Shown here one piece after another: positions 37,709-48,344 of a stretch of 64,000 nucleotides of DNA. Position numbers and translations under genes: made by a program. This DNA comes from Nymphaea colorata (lineage: Eukaryota > Streptophyta > Magnoliopsida > Nymphaeales > Nymphaeaceae). Positions within the stretch are counted from its first letter, which is position 1. Every line of letters begins with the position of its first letter. The notes under the pieces are model-generated. The model was not told the origin of the DNA and searched no databases. It worked only from the letters and a program-made list of their open reading frames with translations. The stretch is from the NCBI RefSeq assembly GCF_008831285.2, contig NC_045145.1:10540802-10604801 (forward strand). The letters run 5' to 3'.

Positions 37709-39460
37709 TCATCAGACTCTTCTCAAGATGTGAGCTCCACTGAAGTAAGTATACCTGATGTTGTTCCTTTAGACCTGATGTTGTTCCTTTAGATGACTTG
37801 CCTATAGCCCTGCGCAAAGGCAAGAGATAGCGTACCATGCATCCTATCTCTCACTTTGTTTCCACTGCCCATCTTGATGATAACTTACAACAGTTTCTTA
37901 AGGCTATGGCAGTTCATACTGCCCCAACTTGTCATCAACAGGCCTTACTAGACTGTAAATGGCGAACAGCTATGCAAGGTGAGATGGATGCTCTCGTACA
38001 GCGTGGTACCTGAGAGTTGGTTGATCCACCTGAAGATTGTGACATTGTTGGCTTCAAATGGGTATTTACAGTCAAATATCATTCAGATGGGTCATTAGAG
38101 CGATACAAGGCTCGATTAGTGGCTAAAGGTTACACTCAGACATACGGGGTTGACTTCTTTGAGACGTTCTCTTCAATGGCCAGGTTGGGCACTATTCGCC
38201 TTATTATTTCTGTTATGGCACACTCTAATTGGCCTATGTATCAGCTTGATGTGAAGAATGTCTTTCTGTAAAGTGACCTTGAGGAGACTGTATATATGCA
38301 GCAACCTCCAGGGTTCGAGAAACAGGGGGAGTATAGTAAAGTGTGTCGGTTGAAGAAGGCTATCTATGGACTTAAACAAAGTCCGAGGATATGATTCCAC
38401 AAATTATCAGAGGTGGTTTCAGAATGTGGATTTGAACGATCTCCTTTGGATCATTCTCTATTCATCAAGAAGTCCCCCACAGGTATAGTTGTCATGATAG
38501 TACATGTTGATGACATTATCTTGACAGGTGGTTGTAGTCAAAAAATATCTGCTACAAAGGCTTTCCTTCAAAAGCATTTTGTCACGAAGGATCTTGGTCA
38601 CTTGAGATATTTTTTTGGGATTGAAGTTGTGGAGAACAACGAAGGTGTACTATTGTCTCAAAGGAAGTATGTCCTTGACCTACTGCAGGACACAGGGATG
38701 CTCGGGACCAAGCCGGCTAATCTTCCTATGAATCCACGTATTCATCTTCATGATGATCAATCAGAACTAGTAGATTCCCGATCTTACAGGTCTCTCATTG
38801 GAAAACTGCTTTATGTTACTGTAACATGACCAGACATTAGCTTTGCTGTCAGAAAATTAAGCCAGTTTATGGAAAAGCTTAGAAAAGTCCACTGGGACGC
38901 GGCGTTGATGGTGTTGAAATACCTAAAATCATCCCCAGGCAAAGGCCTCTTTTTTAAGAAAGGTGAATCTCTAGAAGTTGCTACTTACAGTGATGCTGAC
39001 TATGCAGGGTCTGTTGATGATAGAAGGTCTACAACTGGCTTCTGTGTCTTTGTTGGGGGTAATCTCATATCATGGAGAAACAAGAAACAAAATGTAGTCT
39101 CTATATCAAGTGCAGAGTCTGAATATAGAGCAATGCCTCAAACGGTGACTGAGATGACGTGGGTTAAATCCATGCTAACGAATATGAGTATTCATGTTCC
39201 TCTACCTATAAAAATGTATTGTGATAATTAATAAGGCTGCCACTTATATTGAAAACAATCCAGTATTTCATGAAAGAACTAAGCACATTGAGGTGGATTG
39301 TCATTATATTCGAGATCTTATAAAAGAATGTGTGGTGTCTACGGTTCATGTAGCTTCTGAAGATCAAGCAGCAGATATGTTTACGAAAGCTCTTCCGATT
39401 GGTGATTTCTCTAGATGTTGTGACAAGCTGAGCATGGTTGATATCTATACTCTAGCTTGA
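37709..39460 (+). pseudogene. Copia reverse transcriptase and RNase H (broken frame)
   Basis: RT begins near 38017 (GFKWVFTVKYHSDGSLERYK) and keeps the catalytic box VHVDDIILTG. RNase H shows [41 protein letters not shown] and [10 protein letters not shown] 20-bp exact tandem duplication (37753-37772 and 37773-37792) shifts the frame between integrase and RT. Stops lie at 37828, 38011, 38269, 38392, 38827 and 39229, the last with a one-base frame change. Most of these stops are consistent with G-to-A or C-to-T changes, as expected from cytosine methylation (inference). Confidence 0.92.
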
Positions 39461-39467
39461 GGGGGAG
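39459..39467 (+). other. Polypurine tract
   Basis: GAGGGGGAG directly before the 3' LTR. It primes plus-strand cDNA synthesis in the retrotransposon life cycle. Confidence 0.85.
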
Positions 39468-39696
39468 TGTTGAAATTATAAAGTTTGGCTTTAAGTGTGG
39501 TAGTCATTTGATTATTTAAAAGTTAGGGTTCTCTTTTGTCTTTTTACTATTTTAGTTGTCTTACTTTTGTAACAGCCACAGTCGTACCCTAATCTCTCTT
39601 TAAGTAGACATTAGAGCACGATATGAATTGAATCTCTTTTTCGTCTCTCCCTCTCTCTCTCTCTCTCTCGTTCTCCGCCTTCTCCATTATGCAACA
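39468..39696 (+). repeat. 3' LTR of the nested copia element
   Basis: TGTTGAA...GCAACA, followed by the GATAG target duplication. It is about 97 percent identical to the 5' LTR, the main difference being the length of the CT tract. Confidence 0.93.
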
Positions 39697-40258
39697 GATA
39701 GTAGCATCTTTTAGGCATTATGTAGCATGTTATATCATTGTACGGTGCAATAAATCTTTTGCTAATATATTGCGTATATATTAAAGGCATCATTTTTTAT
39801 GTTGCTTGAAAGATGTAGGATTGTCCAAATAAAATGTCTAGGTACTTGTTTGAATGACTGCATGACGAACTACGCAACGGGTATTCATTTGCACTAATCA
39901 GAAACCAAAGATAAAAATTAGCATTGACAATATGGGGAGTTGATTATATTAAAGTTAGTTGTACAGGTTTTAAAAAATGGATTATCAAACTTGGATTACG
40001 AAAAAAAGAGACAGTTTGGAACATGTAACTAGTGTGAAGCAACTTTTTAACTATGTTATTCCCCATAATGCAATAGTGAATGAAAAAATAACATATCCTT
40101 GTGTATGATGTAATAATATTCTCACTTAGGTTGTTAAAGATGTTCTCGATCACATCATATGTAATGGTTTTCTATAAACTTATGTTTGTCAAGAATATTG
40201 TGGGGAGAGAAGAATTTCACATGAACGTGCATTGAAAACAGTTGTGAAAAACATTTAA

Positions 40259-41383
40259 GTGTTGTTATCAGACGTATTGCATATACAACCGAATGCATCA
40301 TCTTCTCATGTGGCGAATAGTACGAAAGATTGTCAGATCAACGATGATTATGAAAGATTGAACAAAGATGTTGAACATCCACTGTATATAGGGTGTAGTA
40401 GGTTTACGAAGATGAGTTTTTTAATATGGTTATTTCATATAAAAAATTTATGTGGGTGGACCAACAAAAGCTTTAGTTTGCTACTTAAGTTGTTAATGGA
40501 AGCATTTCCTACAAGGGTAGAACTGCTGAAGTCGGTTTATGAGGCAAGAAAGATCATTGGAGAGTTGGGGTTTGATTGCCAAAAAAATGATATGTGTCCT
40601 AACATGTATGTTATTCAAAAATGAAGATGCAACAAAAAATATGTGTGACAAAGTGGTAGTTTGCAATGAAGATAAAATTATAATGAACAGAGGTGGACAA
40701 ATGCCAATAACTGTCAAAGGACATCAACGAGGACTCTACGGTATTTTTTCCTAACCGCACGTTGGAAGATAATGTTCACAATGACTAAAGTTGCAAAACA
40801 TGACATTACACAATGACCAACATGAAAATGATGGAGCCCTTAGAGACACAACAGATGGTGCAACATGAAAGAATTTTCACGAGATGCACTCACCATTTGC
40901 ATTTAAAGCTCAGAATGTATACTTGGGTTTAGCTCGTGATGGATTCAACCCAGTTGAAAATTTAAGTTCAACCTACAGCATATGGCATGTGGTGCTGGTG
41001 ATATATAATTTTCCACTTTGGATGTGCATGAAGCAACTATATATGTTGTTATTATTAATCATTTCAGGACCAATGGCTCCAAATGCAAATAACATTGATG
41101 TATGTCTACAATCATTGGTTGATGAATTGATTTTGTTAGTGGCTAAAGTAATACGTGTATTTGACTTTTATAAGCAACAATATTTTCAAATTTGTGCGCT
41201 TTATTCTGAACCAGACATGATTTTTCAGGATATGCATACATTTCGGGTTGGAGTAGGAAGGGCAAGCTAACTTGTCCCATCTGTTATAAAGATACACGTA
41301 AATGCAGACTCAAGCATAGCAAAAAGATGTATTATATGGGTCATTGTCGATGGCTTCCATTGAGTCATAGATATTGAAAAAAT
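40259..41383 (+). pseudogene. CACTA TNP2-type transposase (Transposase_21) remnant
   Basis: The TNP2 transposase cuts and joins CACTA ends in the nucleus. Three pieces read in family order. 40259-40624 has LYIGCSRFTKMSFLIWLFHI, KSFSLLLKLLMEAFP and YEARKIIGELG. 40884-41200 has ARDGFNPVENLSSTYSIWHV, IYNFPLWMCMK, GPMAPNANNIDV and LQSLVDEL. From about 41228, in another frame, is ISGWSRKGKLTCPICYKDTR followed by YYMGHCRWLPLSH. Stops, frameshifts and a missing segment between the first two pieces show that it is inactive. The C-terminal half of the transposase and any TNPA gene are absent. Confidence 0.85.
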
Positions 41384-41788
41384 AAACACTTGTTTATCAT
41401 ACTCAAATGGGGAAAAAAATAAAACACTTTCACCAACGCATAAATTTGCATCAATAAAGAATAATAGCAATGCTAGTCGGACATCAATTAAAATTTTTCT
41501 GAATGTTCGGGTAATTGTCGGCAAAAAGTTTTACCGACATCCAAGTCCGTTATCAGTATGAGGTTTTACCAACGTCCTTTAAGATGCTGGAAATAATATA
41601 CTACCACCGAAGCGGTTGGATGTTAGTAACAGTCAATATTTACCTACGGTTAACCGCATCGGTGATGATTTTTACTGACACTCTTTCCGCCAACAATATC
41701 GCAAATTTTTGGTAAAACCATTATGGATGTGTATCTTTGTGTCATTGACATTTTCTGGCCATCGATAATGCCTAGGTTTTTTGTAGTG

Positions 41789-44178
41789 GTTTCATGACTC
41801 TTTGGTAAATTTGATTATCTGTTAACCAATAATGGGAGACCATACTTTTTCCCAATGTAGAGTGGTTTGTGAAATTTCAACCATATATGAGAAAAAAATA
41901 TGGCCTCCATAAGAAGAACCATGCATTCGATATAGGGACAGATTTTCTTACGCCATTATGCTCCAAAAAGTGGCGGAGCCGCATATAGGCAGGTGTGAGC
42001 AGTTGCCTACCCCAGCCACATAGAATCTCTTTACTTTCAAATTGGTACTTTAAGAAATATGCTTATTCATATATAGTATGTACTTGCCCCTTAAGGTCTG
42101 AGAGTTTTATAATCAATGCTCTTTAGCCAAAAATTCTTGGCTCCCCCACTGGCTCGAAAGTTGGAATAGGATTTGAGTTCATATCTCCATCAAAAAAAAA
42201 ATTGAATTCAATTTACAAACCTCCATACATGTCAAATAGATTCAACATCAAAGCTTATTCACTGTAACAGTAGTCCATCATTCTTGTATTCACTGCACCT
42301 TCTAGCATAGCTTACTAATTAGAAGCCATGGTTCTTTCATTCAACTAAAGTAACTTTTCTTAGTCATACGTCCATCCATGTATAGAGCTGGACAGAGAGA
42401 GCGAGAGAGATAGCACCTACGCGATCTAAAAGTTCTGTTTGAAAGGAAAGGCTTGAACACAGAAGAGATGTACAAATATTCCCCTCAACTTTTTTGGGGG
42501 AATAATATAGCCTGACTGCGAGCTAGCATCAACACAAAAAGAATGAAATGCTATGATATTTTTATATTGGAAAGGTTAAGGTGGTGGGAACAACTTGAAC
42601 ACTTTGAGAGAATAATGCCACCCCTTCCAACAAGGCAGAAGGGATTGGGGAATAAGAATTTCTTCTCCATCGTGCATTGGTACTGGCCGGTTATATGTAA
42701 TCTCTTCTTTTTCTCTCAAAGGAAAAAATATATGCTCTATAGCTTACTTTTGGAAGATGGTCCCTGTTAGGGCATACAGATGCTCAAGTGGCCCCTGGTT
42801 TACAGAGTTTCGAACATGAAAAGTTTCACCTTACCTGTTCGAATTTTGCATGCCAACTCAAGGTCGACACGTGGTTACGTGTACAGGTGTACACCGTGCA
42901 CAGCCCTCTGTGCACTATATCTGTCCCCTTTGCTGACTTTCATTGGACCCCTGACCCATTCCTAAGGGTACGTGCTATGCACATGAACCTGTGCATCTTC
43001 GCTCAAAGTCACGTCTTTATAAGCAGAAAACAATACACTAGAACATGATATACATTGACCACCGTGTGCTGCTGTGGCTTGGATCCAGGTCTAATAGACA
43101 AGATCCAATAAGAGCTACGTGTATTACAAACACGTGAAGTTTTTTCACAAAATCGTCCTCCCTTGTGTTCGGTTCTGACGGTACAAGTTTCTTAGTAGCA
43201 TGTTAGAGGAATAGATCTATTTGTCTAATGTGCTAATAATGAGATTAATGTACCATTCAACCACATACAATACTTCAGAGACAAAAATTAGACCATTTAA
43301 ATTTTTATCGTAAAATATTTTTAACAAGGTACACATATGGTAACATGTCATTGAATACTACTAGGTTACAAATATGTTCTAATTTCAGCTGTTTCCATGA
43401 AAATATCGATTTTTTTCAGCATCAAAATGTTGATGTTATAAGAGCTAGCTCCTAATTTGGTGAACAAGAAAACATATTTAGATTTAAAAAATGATTGATT
43501 TATAAGTTTTCAATTAAATTACTCTTTTTGTCAACAAAATTAGATTGCATGGAAAAATATTTCGAAAAAACATTTTAAAATGCCATCCTACATGGATGAC
43601 AACCATGGCCATCGCAATCTAACCTGTTATATTAGTGTAGTATTTTTATGTGTGAGTATGGTTACTGACTAAAGCATCTTTTGTTCACACTAAAAAAAAA
43701 CTTTTTCTAAAGATAAAATTAAAAATAGAAAAATGTAAAAAGACTAATGAAGGACATTTCTTTTTAGTTACCAAAATGTGTTTCACTCCTTTACTGCGCA
43801 ACTTTCTCTCGATCGCACCAGCCTTAATCGTGTTGAAATGTCCAAGCATATGCGGTCAAATGTGATCCTTAAGACAAATATAGGAATGTAATTTTATGTC
43901 CTTTATATTTTTCAAACACAGAGAAGTGTTGATCCATTCACGCCGTCGGATCTCAAAAAACTGACAAACATATGACCGAACAGGATGGGCCATTAAAATA
44001 CTGATAAGATTTTTTATAAATAAATGAATTAATATATATATATATATATACAATTATGTATAATAATAATAAACCAATATGTTTTAGCTATGTACTACAA
44101 AAATTAGCTATAAATGCTAATACAAAAGACGAATTTGTCAGTAAGAGAGGCCGGTACTACTTTACTGCCTTGTTGATA
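41789..44178. other. No gene recognised
   Basis: No coding signature. A short palindromic motif (GTGCACAGCCCTCTGTGCAC) lies near 42897-42916. A (TA)n run at 44031-44050 lies about 130 bp before the first ATG of the small gene that follows and could contribute a TATA element. Confidence 0.45.
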
Positions 44179-45056
44179 ATGGAAAGAGAGATGGGAAGGA
44201 AGAGACGGCAGCAGCCCATGGTCTGGGGACCAATGCATAAAGAAACTGCACATCTTGTCAGGTGAGTCATAGTTAAGTTAACCTTTTCCCGTTCACGGGT
44301 ACCGTTTTCAATATTCCCGTTATCTTTTTCACTCACCCGTTCGCTTTTGGAAAAGGGTATTTTATTCCATTTGACATCCCGACGCTTTTTATATGTTTTC
44401 TGGCCCCAAGCAGGATGGGTGTTGGACTGTTGGTAACATACGACGTTCAGGGACTGCAGCTTGCAAGACGTTAAGTTCCCATCTGCATATTTTATACGTA
44501 TGGCTTCACCTCATGGATTGAGGAAGAAACTTCTCACCCTCTGCTCAACCCTGAATCCTTGCAAAGGCAGCTTCTGTATGAACAAAGGTAAGGAACTACT
44601 AGCACTTCCATCACCTGCATCGCCGTTTCAGTTGGAAATTTAACTAAGGCTGTCTACATAACTGTTTGGAAGGCAATATCTCATTTTTTTTGCGATCTAA
44701 ATCGATTTTTCTCACTTATCTTGTTTCTTCTTTTGCTTGAAGAAAACGGTGCAGAAGAACCAGAGCTGATGCTCAGTGAACAGGTGATCTATTGTCTGCA
44801 TCTTCCGTTTAGCTTTGTCGATTGGCTTCTCAAGAGAAAATTGGGGGCCCTTTCTTGGCAAGATAGGCAATGAGTCCCCACCCTTAATAAGGTGGAACTA
44901 TCTTTCTTGCTAGTTAAAATTATTGTGGTTACTAACGTATTTGATTCATGTGCTGTGCAGAAACTGGAGATGCAGGAGAAAGGATACCACATGGCAGCCA
45001 GAAGGGGTCCAAGGCGTCCTGGCCTGGGGAAAGGTCCTCCTCCCCAAACAAGCTAG
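44179..45056 (+). CDS. Small multi-exon gene of unknown function
   Basis: I do not recognise this protein. Three exons fit without frame conflict: 44500-44587, 44743-44783 and 44961-45056, with sites AAAG/GTAAGG, TTGAAG/AA, CAG/GTGATC and TGTGCAG/AAA. Joined lengths (88+41+96) are a multiple of three, giving 74 residues that start MASPHGLRKK and end GLGKGPPPQTS. A possible upstream exon (44179-44262, start MEREMGRKRRQQP, strong donor CAG/GTGAGT) also joins in frame to an acceptor at 44450. It would lengthen the N-terminus; otherwise that exon is 5' UTR. The protein is small, basic at its C-terminus and has an acidic middle (ENGAEEPEL). No signal peptide is evident. Expression data would be needed to prove it. 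Confidence 0.42.
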
Positions 45057-45289
45057 ATTCCAAGCTTGTATAGTGTCCTGCTACAAAATGCTACAATTAC
45101 AAATAATATGAAGATGTTTAATATTGCCATCCAATTTTTTCCTTCATATATGGTAACAGCATAATGCCCTTCTATGTTTTACTTTTTTGTGTCGTCTGTC
45201 GCAAAAATAAAAGAATTTCTACGAAATGGTTGGAAACCATTTTTTTAAAGCATGCAGCTCGTTCATAAAACAAATTAGGAAGTTCCTAA

Positions 45290-45670
45290 GGGCCCATTTG
45301 ATGGGCAGGACATTTTCTGTAGCAATCTAAATAAAATTCAAATTTTTTAAAAAAATTCTTGTCCATTAAACTTGAGATGAAAAAGAGAGTTGATTTTCAA
45401 AAAGTTTTTTTCCAAAGTTTCTTTTCATTTTAAGGGGTGAAAAAAAAAATTAGGATTGAAAAAATTTACCGTTGGATTTTCAAGCAATAATTAATCCAAC
45501 TATTTTGTTTTTTCTTTTTTCATTCTTATCAAACTTATGAAACTAATAACTTTATTTCTGAAACATAAACCCAAGTACAACAAACACAACCATGTTTTAA
45601 AAATTTGGATTTTGTTTTCATTTCTTTAATCCTGAAATAATATTATAAAATTTTCCAATGCATCAAACCC
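45290..45670. mobile_element. Tourist-like (PIF/Harbinger) MITE, about 380 bp
   Basis: The element starts GGGCCCATTTGATG and ends CATCAAACCC, which are inverted relatives (GGG...TTTGATG). It is flanked on both sides by TAA (45287-45289 and 45671-45673), the usual PIF/Harbinger target duplication. The interior is A/T-rich and noncoding. The terminal repeats are imperfect, so the class call is moderately secure. Confidence 0.55.
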
Positions 45671-46410
45671 TAAATATTTTTCTTTTAATATGGCCATCGC
45701 TGCTCCTTACGAAACCTCATTAAGAATTGTCTTCAAATTGTACAGTCGAACTACACGAATCTTTTGTAAAGTTTAATATGCCGTTGCATCGAATGTCAGA
45801 AGATTGCTCTTCACTCTTAAATTCTAATAAATGCTCTGACAAGAGGACGGCAAAATGTCCATTGGGCATGAAAGGCATGAGACATAAGTAAGGATTCCAA
45901 TGGATTGGAATCTAAATGTATACTGTACCATATCCGCTTTTTCATATATCTACGTATTCAAATTCAATTTCATGGAATGTATCAATGGCCCCGAGCGAAG
46001 GTAGGGCTTAGGGTGAAGGAATGGTTTCAGGCGATTTCCGGCAGCGAGGCGAACCCTCCGGCAGCCACGTCGCGAGTTTTTTTGTACTAACCCCTTACGT
46101 CTGGTGCGGATGCACAAAAGGGGCACCGGGTGCTCACATCCACCATCGTGTGGCAGGGGCTAGGGCATTAACGAGGAAGCATCCACTGCTCAAATCTTGG
46201 GCGGAGCTCCTCCTGCAGGAACCTATGTAAGAGGATGACTTTGGGGAGCCCCTTGAAGTCGATTGCGATGGAGCCCAACCACGGCTTTTCATCCCCCAGA
46301 AAGACATGGAACTTTTGAAGAGGCATTTTCGCTGGACGGCTATCTGCTGTTTCGCTGGTGGAGATAGCAGGAGGGGGCCGGAGTTCTCATTCATTATGAA
46401 TGGATTAAAG

Positions 46411-47422
46411 CGCTTGTGGTGCGAGGTAAACAACCCCTTGTTTCTCTTTCCTGGGGGCGGGGTGCTTGTTGGGGTTGTTAAAGAAAGAGGAATAGGAACG
46501 ATGGTGAGAGAAAAGAAACTGTATTTCTCATTGTATTTTTATGAATCATTTACAAGGTATATATAGAGGCAATTGGATAAGAATTAAGAAACGATCCTAT
46601 CCCTGATTTCTGCTCGTACAAGATCATCATTCCTAATTCGTTGTGATTTCTCAATTTGCAACGTCTAACAACTCATCCTCTTGATTTGGGCGATCTCTGA
46701 TTCCTTGATTTTGGGCAATCTCTGATTCCTTGATTTTGGGTGATCTTCTTCGACTGTTACAGAAAGTAACGTTCAACACTCCCCTCAAGTTGGTGCTCCA
46801 AGATCGATGAGACCCAACTTGCATCTGAATTTTACAAACGAGTCTTTTCCCAATGCCTTAGTAAAAATGTCTGCAGTTTGATTTTCAGTGTCAATTTGCT
46901 TAGTACAAATCTCCTTTCTTTGGATCTTCTCTCAAATGACATGGCAGTCGATTTCAATATGTTTCGTTCTTTCGTGAAACACCGGATTTGCAGATATGTG
47001 TATTGCTGATTGATTGTCACAATGTAATTCCATTGGTTGATGAAGAATAATTCCAAAATCATTAAGAATGTACTTTATCCAAGTCATCTCACAAGAAGTC
47101 AAAGCCATTGCTCTATATTTGGCTTCTGCTGAAGACCTTGAAACAGTTGTTTGTTTTTAACTTTCCAAGATATTGGACTTTCTTCAATGAAAATGCAAAG
47201 ACCTGAAGTGGATCTCCTTGTCATTGGGCAAGATGTCCAATCTGAATCACAAAAGGCTTTGACTATCATGTCACTTTGGGATGATAAGAAGACCCCATAA
47301 CTTGTTGTAGATTTGATGTAGCGAAGGATCTTGGGACCTGTGGGTTATGGGCCCCTCACGCTTCCGCTTGTGGTGCGAGGTAAACAACCCCTTGTTTCTC
47401 TTTCCTGGGGCGGGGTGCTTGT
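46411..47422. repeat. 60-bp direct repeat bracketing the copia fragment
   Basis: The stretch CGCTTGTGGTGCGAGGTAAA and the following 40 bases occur at 46411-46470 and again at 47364-47422. They are near-identical apart from a one-base deletion. The repeated sequence is LINE ORF1 host DNA, so a piece of the host site is duplicated on both sides of the insert. Confidence 0.88.
46467..47330 (-). mobile_element. Copia RNase H and 3' LTR fragment inside LINE ORF1
   Basis: On the minus strand RNase H motifs run from about 47330 (FCDSDWTSCPMTRRSTSG) through [11 protein letters not shown]-like and [10 protein letters not shown]-like sequence to TADIFTKAL, with stops and frameshifts. A polypurine tract AACTTGAGGGGAG precedes an LTR that occupies 46778 down to 46467 (TGTTGAACG ... 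CCCCAACA, about 312 bp). Everything 5' of RNase H is missing. Confidence 0.85.
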
Positions 47423-47826
47423 TCGGGTGGACAGCCAGCAAGACCTGGCAGTGATTTTGCACACAGGCGTGTGGAAACTTGGGGGCCGCCTCCTTGTGGC
47501 CAGTCGGTGGCTCACTAACTCCACTTCGACTACGACTGCTACTGATAATTCTGGCTGTCGAAGACAGGGTATTTCAAATCCAATCGTACTCTGGCCTTTT
47601 CATCGGTAATGGCATTGGTTGGCATAATCCGGAATGTTATCAGTTTATGTAAGTAGACCAAATGATATAATGCAATCTAAAGTTCCTAAAGTTCCTAGAT
47701 TTATGGAAATATAAAACAGCATATAAATTATCATACTTGCATCCCTAGAGTTCACATACGGAAGATTTGACACCTCCATGTCGGCTCTTCGCCACTTTGG
47801 GGCAGTAGTACGTTCCAAAGGACTGC

Positions 47827-47889
47827 TTGGACAATTAATCGCAACGACCCAATTGCAACAGCGGAGCTCTACCAACTGAGCTATATCCC
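47827..47889 (-). pseudogene. trnA-UGC: Plastid-derived trnA-UGC 5' exon fragment
   Basis: On the minus strand GGGATATAGCTCAGTTGGTA starts a sequence matching the chloroplast trnA-UGC 5' exon as I know it, including GAGCTCCGCT.TTGCAATTGG and GTCGTTGCGATTA. It then skips about 15 bases (CGGGTTGGATGTCTA in the plastid gene) and continues ATTGTCC. The acceptor half is absent. It is a nuclear insertion of plastid DNA (directly or through mitochondrial DNA) and cannot make a tRNA. Confidence 0.7.
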
Positions 47890-47980
47890 TCGAGCCAAGT
47901 GGAGCATGCATGAAAGTGCATGCCCAAGTACTTATAGCTTCCTGGGTCGTTTCATAATTGTGTAATTATGGATACTAATG

Positions 47981-48119
47981 ACATACAATGTGTTGTATGA
48001 TAACACTAATAACTTTTTTTTTTGGTATAGTGAGTACTAATAGTGACCTAACATACAATTTGTTGTATGATAACACTAATAACTTTTTTTTTGGTATAGT
48101 GAGTACTAATAGTGACCTT
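47981..48119. repeat. Exact-type tandem duplication of 70 bp
   Basis: Two units, 47981-48050 and 48051-48119, both start ACATACAAT.TGTTGTATGA and end GAGTACTAATAGTGACCT. They differ by one substitution and the length of a T run, so the duplication is young. Confidence 0.92.
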
Positions 48120-48344
48120 ATCTTGATTTTCAATACTTCTGTCGCTTCGTCCCAACAAGACAAACCCCTTGGACTACTACCAAAAACACCATCCTATTTC
48201 AAACTAGCGCGATCTAATTCGAAATTTTCACCCAATTGGGCCCTACCTACTTCGCCTCAATGAGATTGTTTTTTCCTTAGAGAGCTTATGCTTTCATCCT
48301 AGCTAAAGCAAAGGAAGGAGTAGCCTTTGATTTAGCTGTAGCAG

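Larger units (their letters stand above)
34384..39696 (+). mobile_element. Complete Ty1/copia LTR retrotransposon (5.3 kb), inactive
   Basis: LTRs of 233 bp (34384-34616) and 229 bp (39468-39696) share TGTTGAA...GCAACA ends. A 5-bp target duplication GATAG occurs at 34379-34383 and 39697-39701. A primer-binding site, gag, protease, integrase, RT, RNase H and a polypurine tract are all present in copia order. The LTRs differ at 7 positions plus a CT-run indel, about 3 percent, so the insertion is fairly recent. It lies inside the CACTA element and is younger than it. At least eight stop codons, a lost start codon and a 20-bp duplication frameshift make it non-autonomous. Confidence 0.95.
33272..41788 (+). 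mobile_element. CACTA (En/Spm) DNA transposon with a nested copia element
   Basis: The left end is CACTACAAAAAAAAAAG at 33272. The right end is CCTAGGTTTTTTGTAGTG, ending at 41788, and its complement starts CACTACAAAAAACC. The 300-500 bp inside each end carry many short subterminal words of the TTTACTGACAT / ACCAACGT type. Remnants of TNP2 transposase lie between 40259 and 41380 in the same orientation. Flanking triplets are CTT and GTT, so the 3-bp target duplication typical of the superfamily matches at only two of three bases. Without the nested copia element the transposon would be about 3.2 kb, smaller than autonomous CACTA elements. It is therefore an internally deleted copy. Confidence 0.88.
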
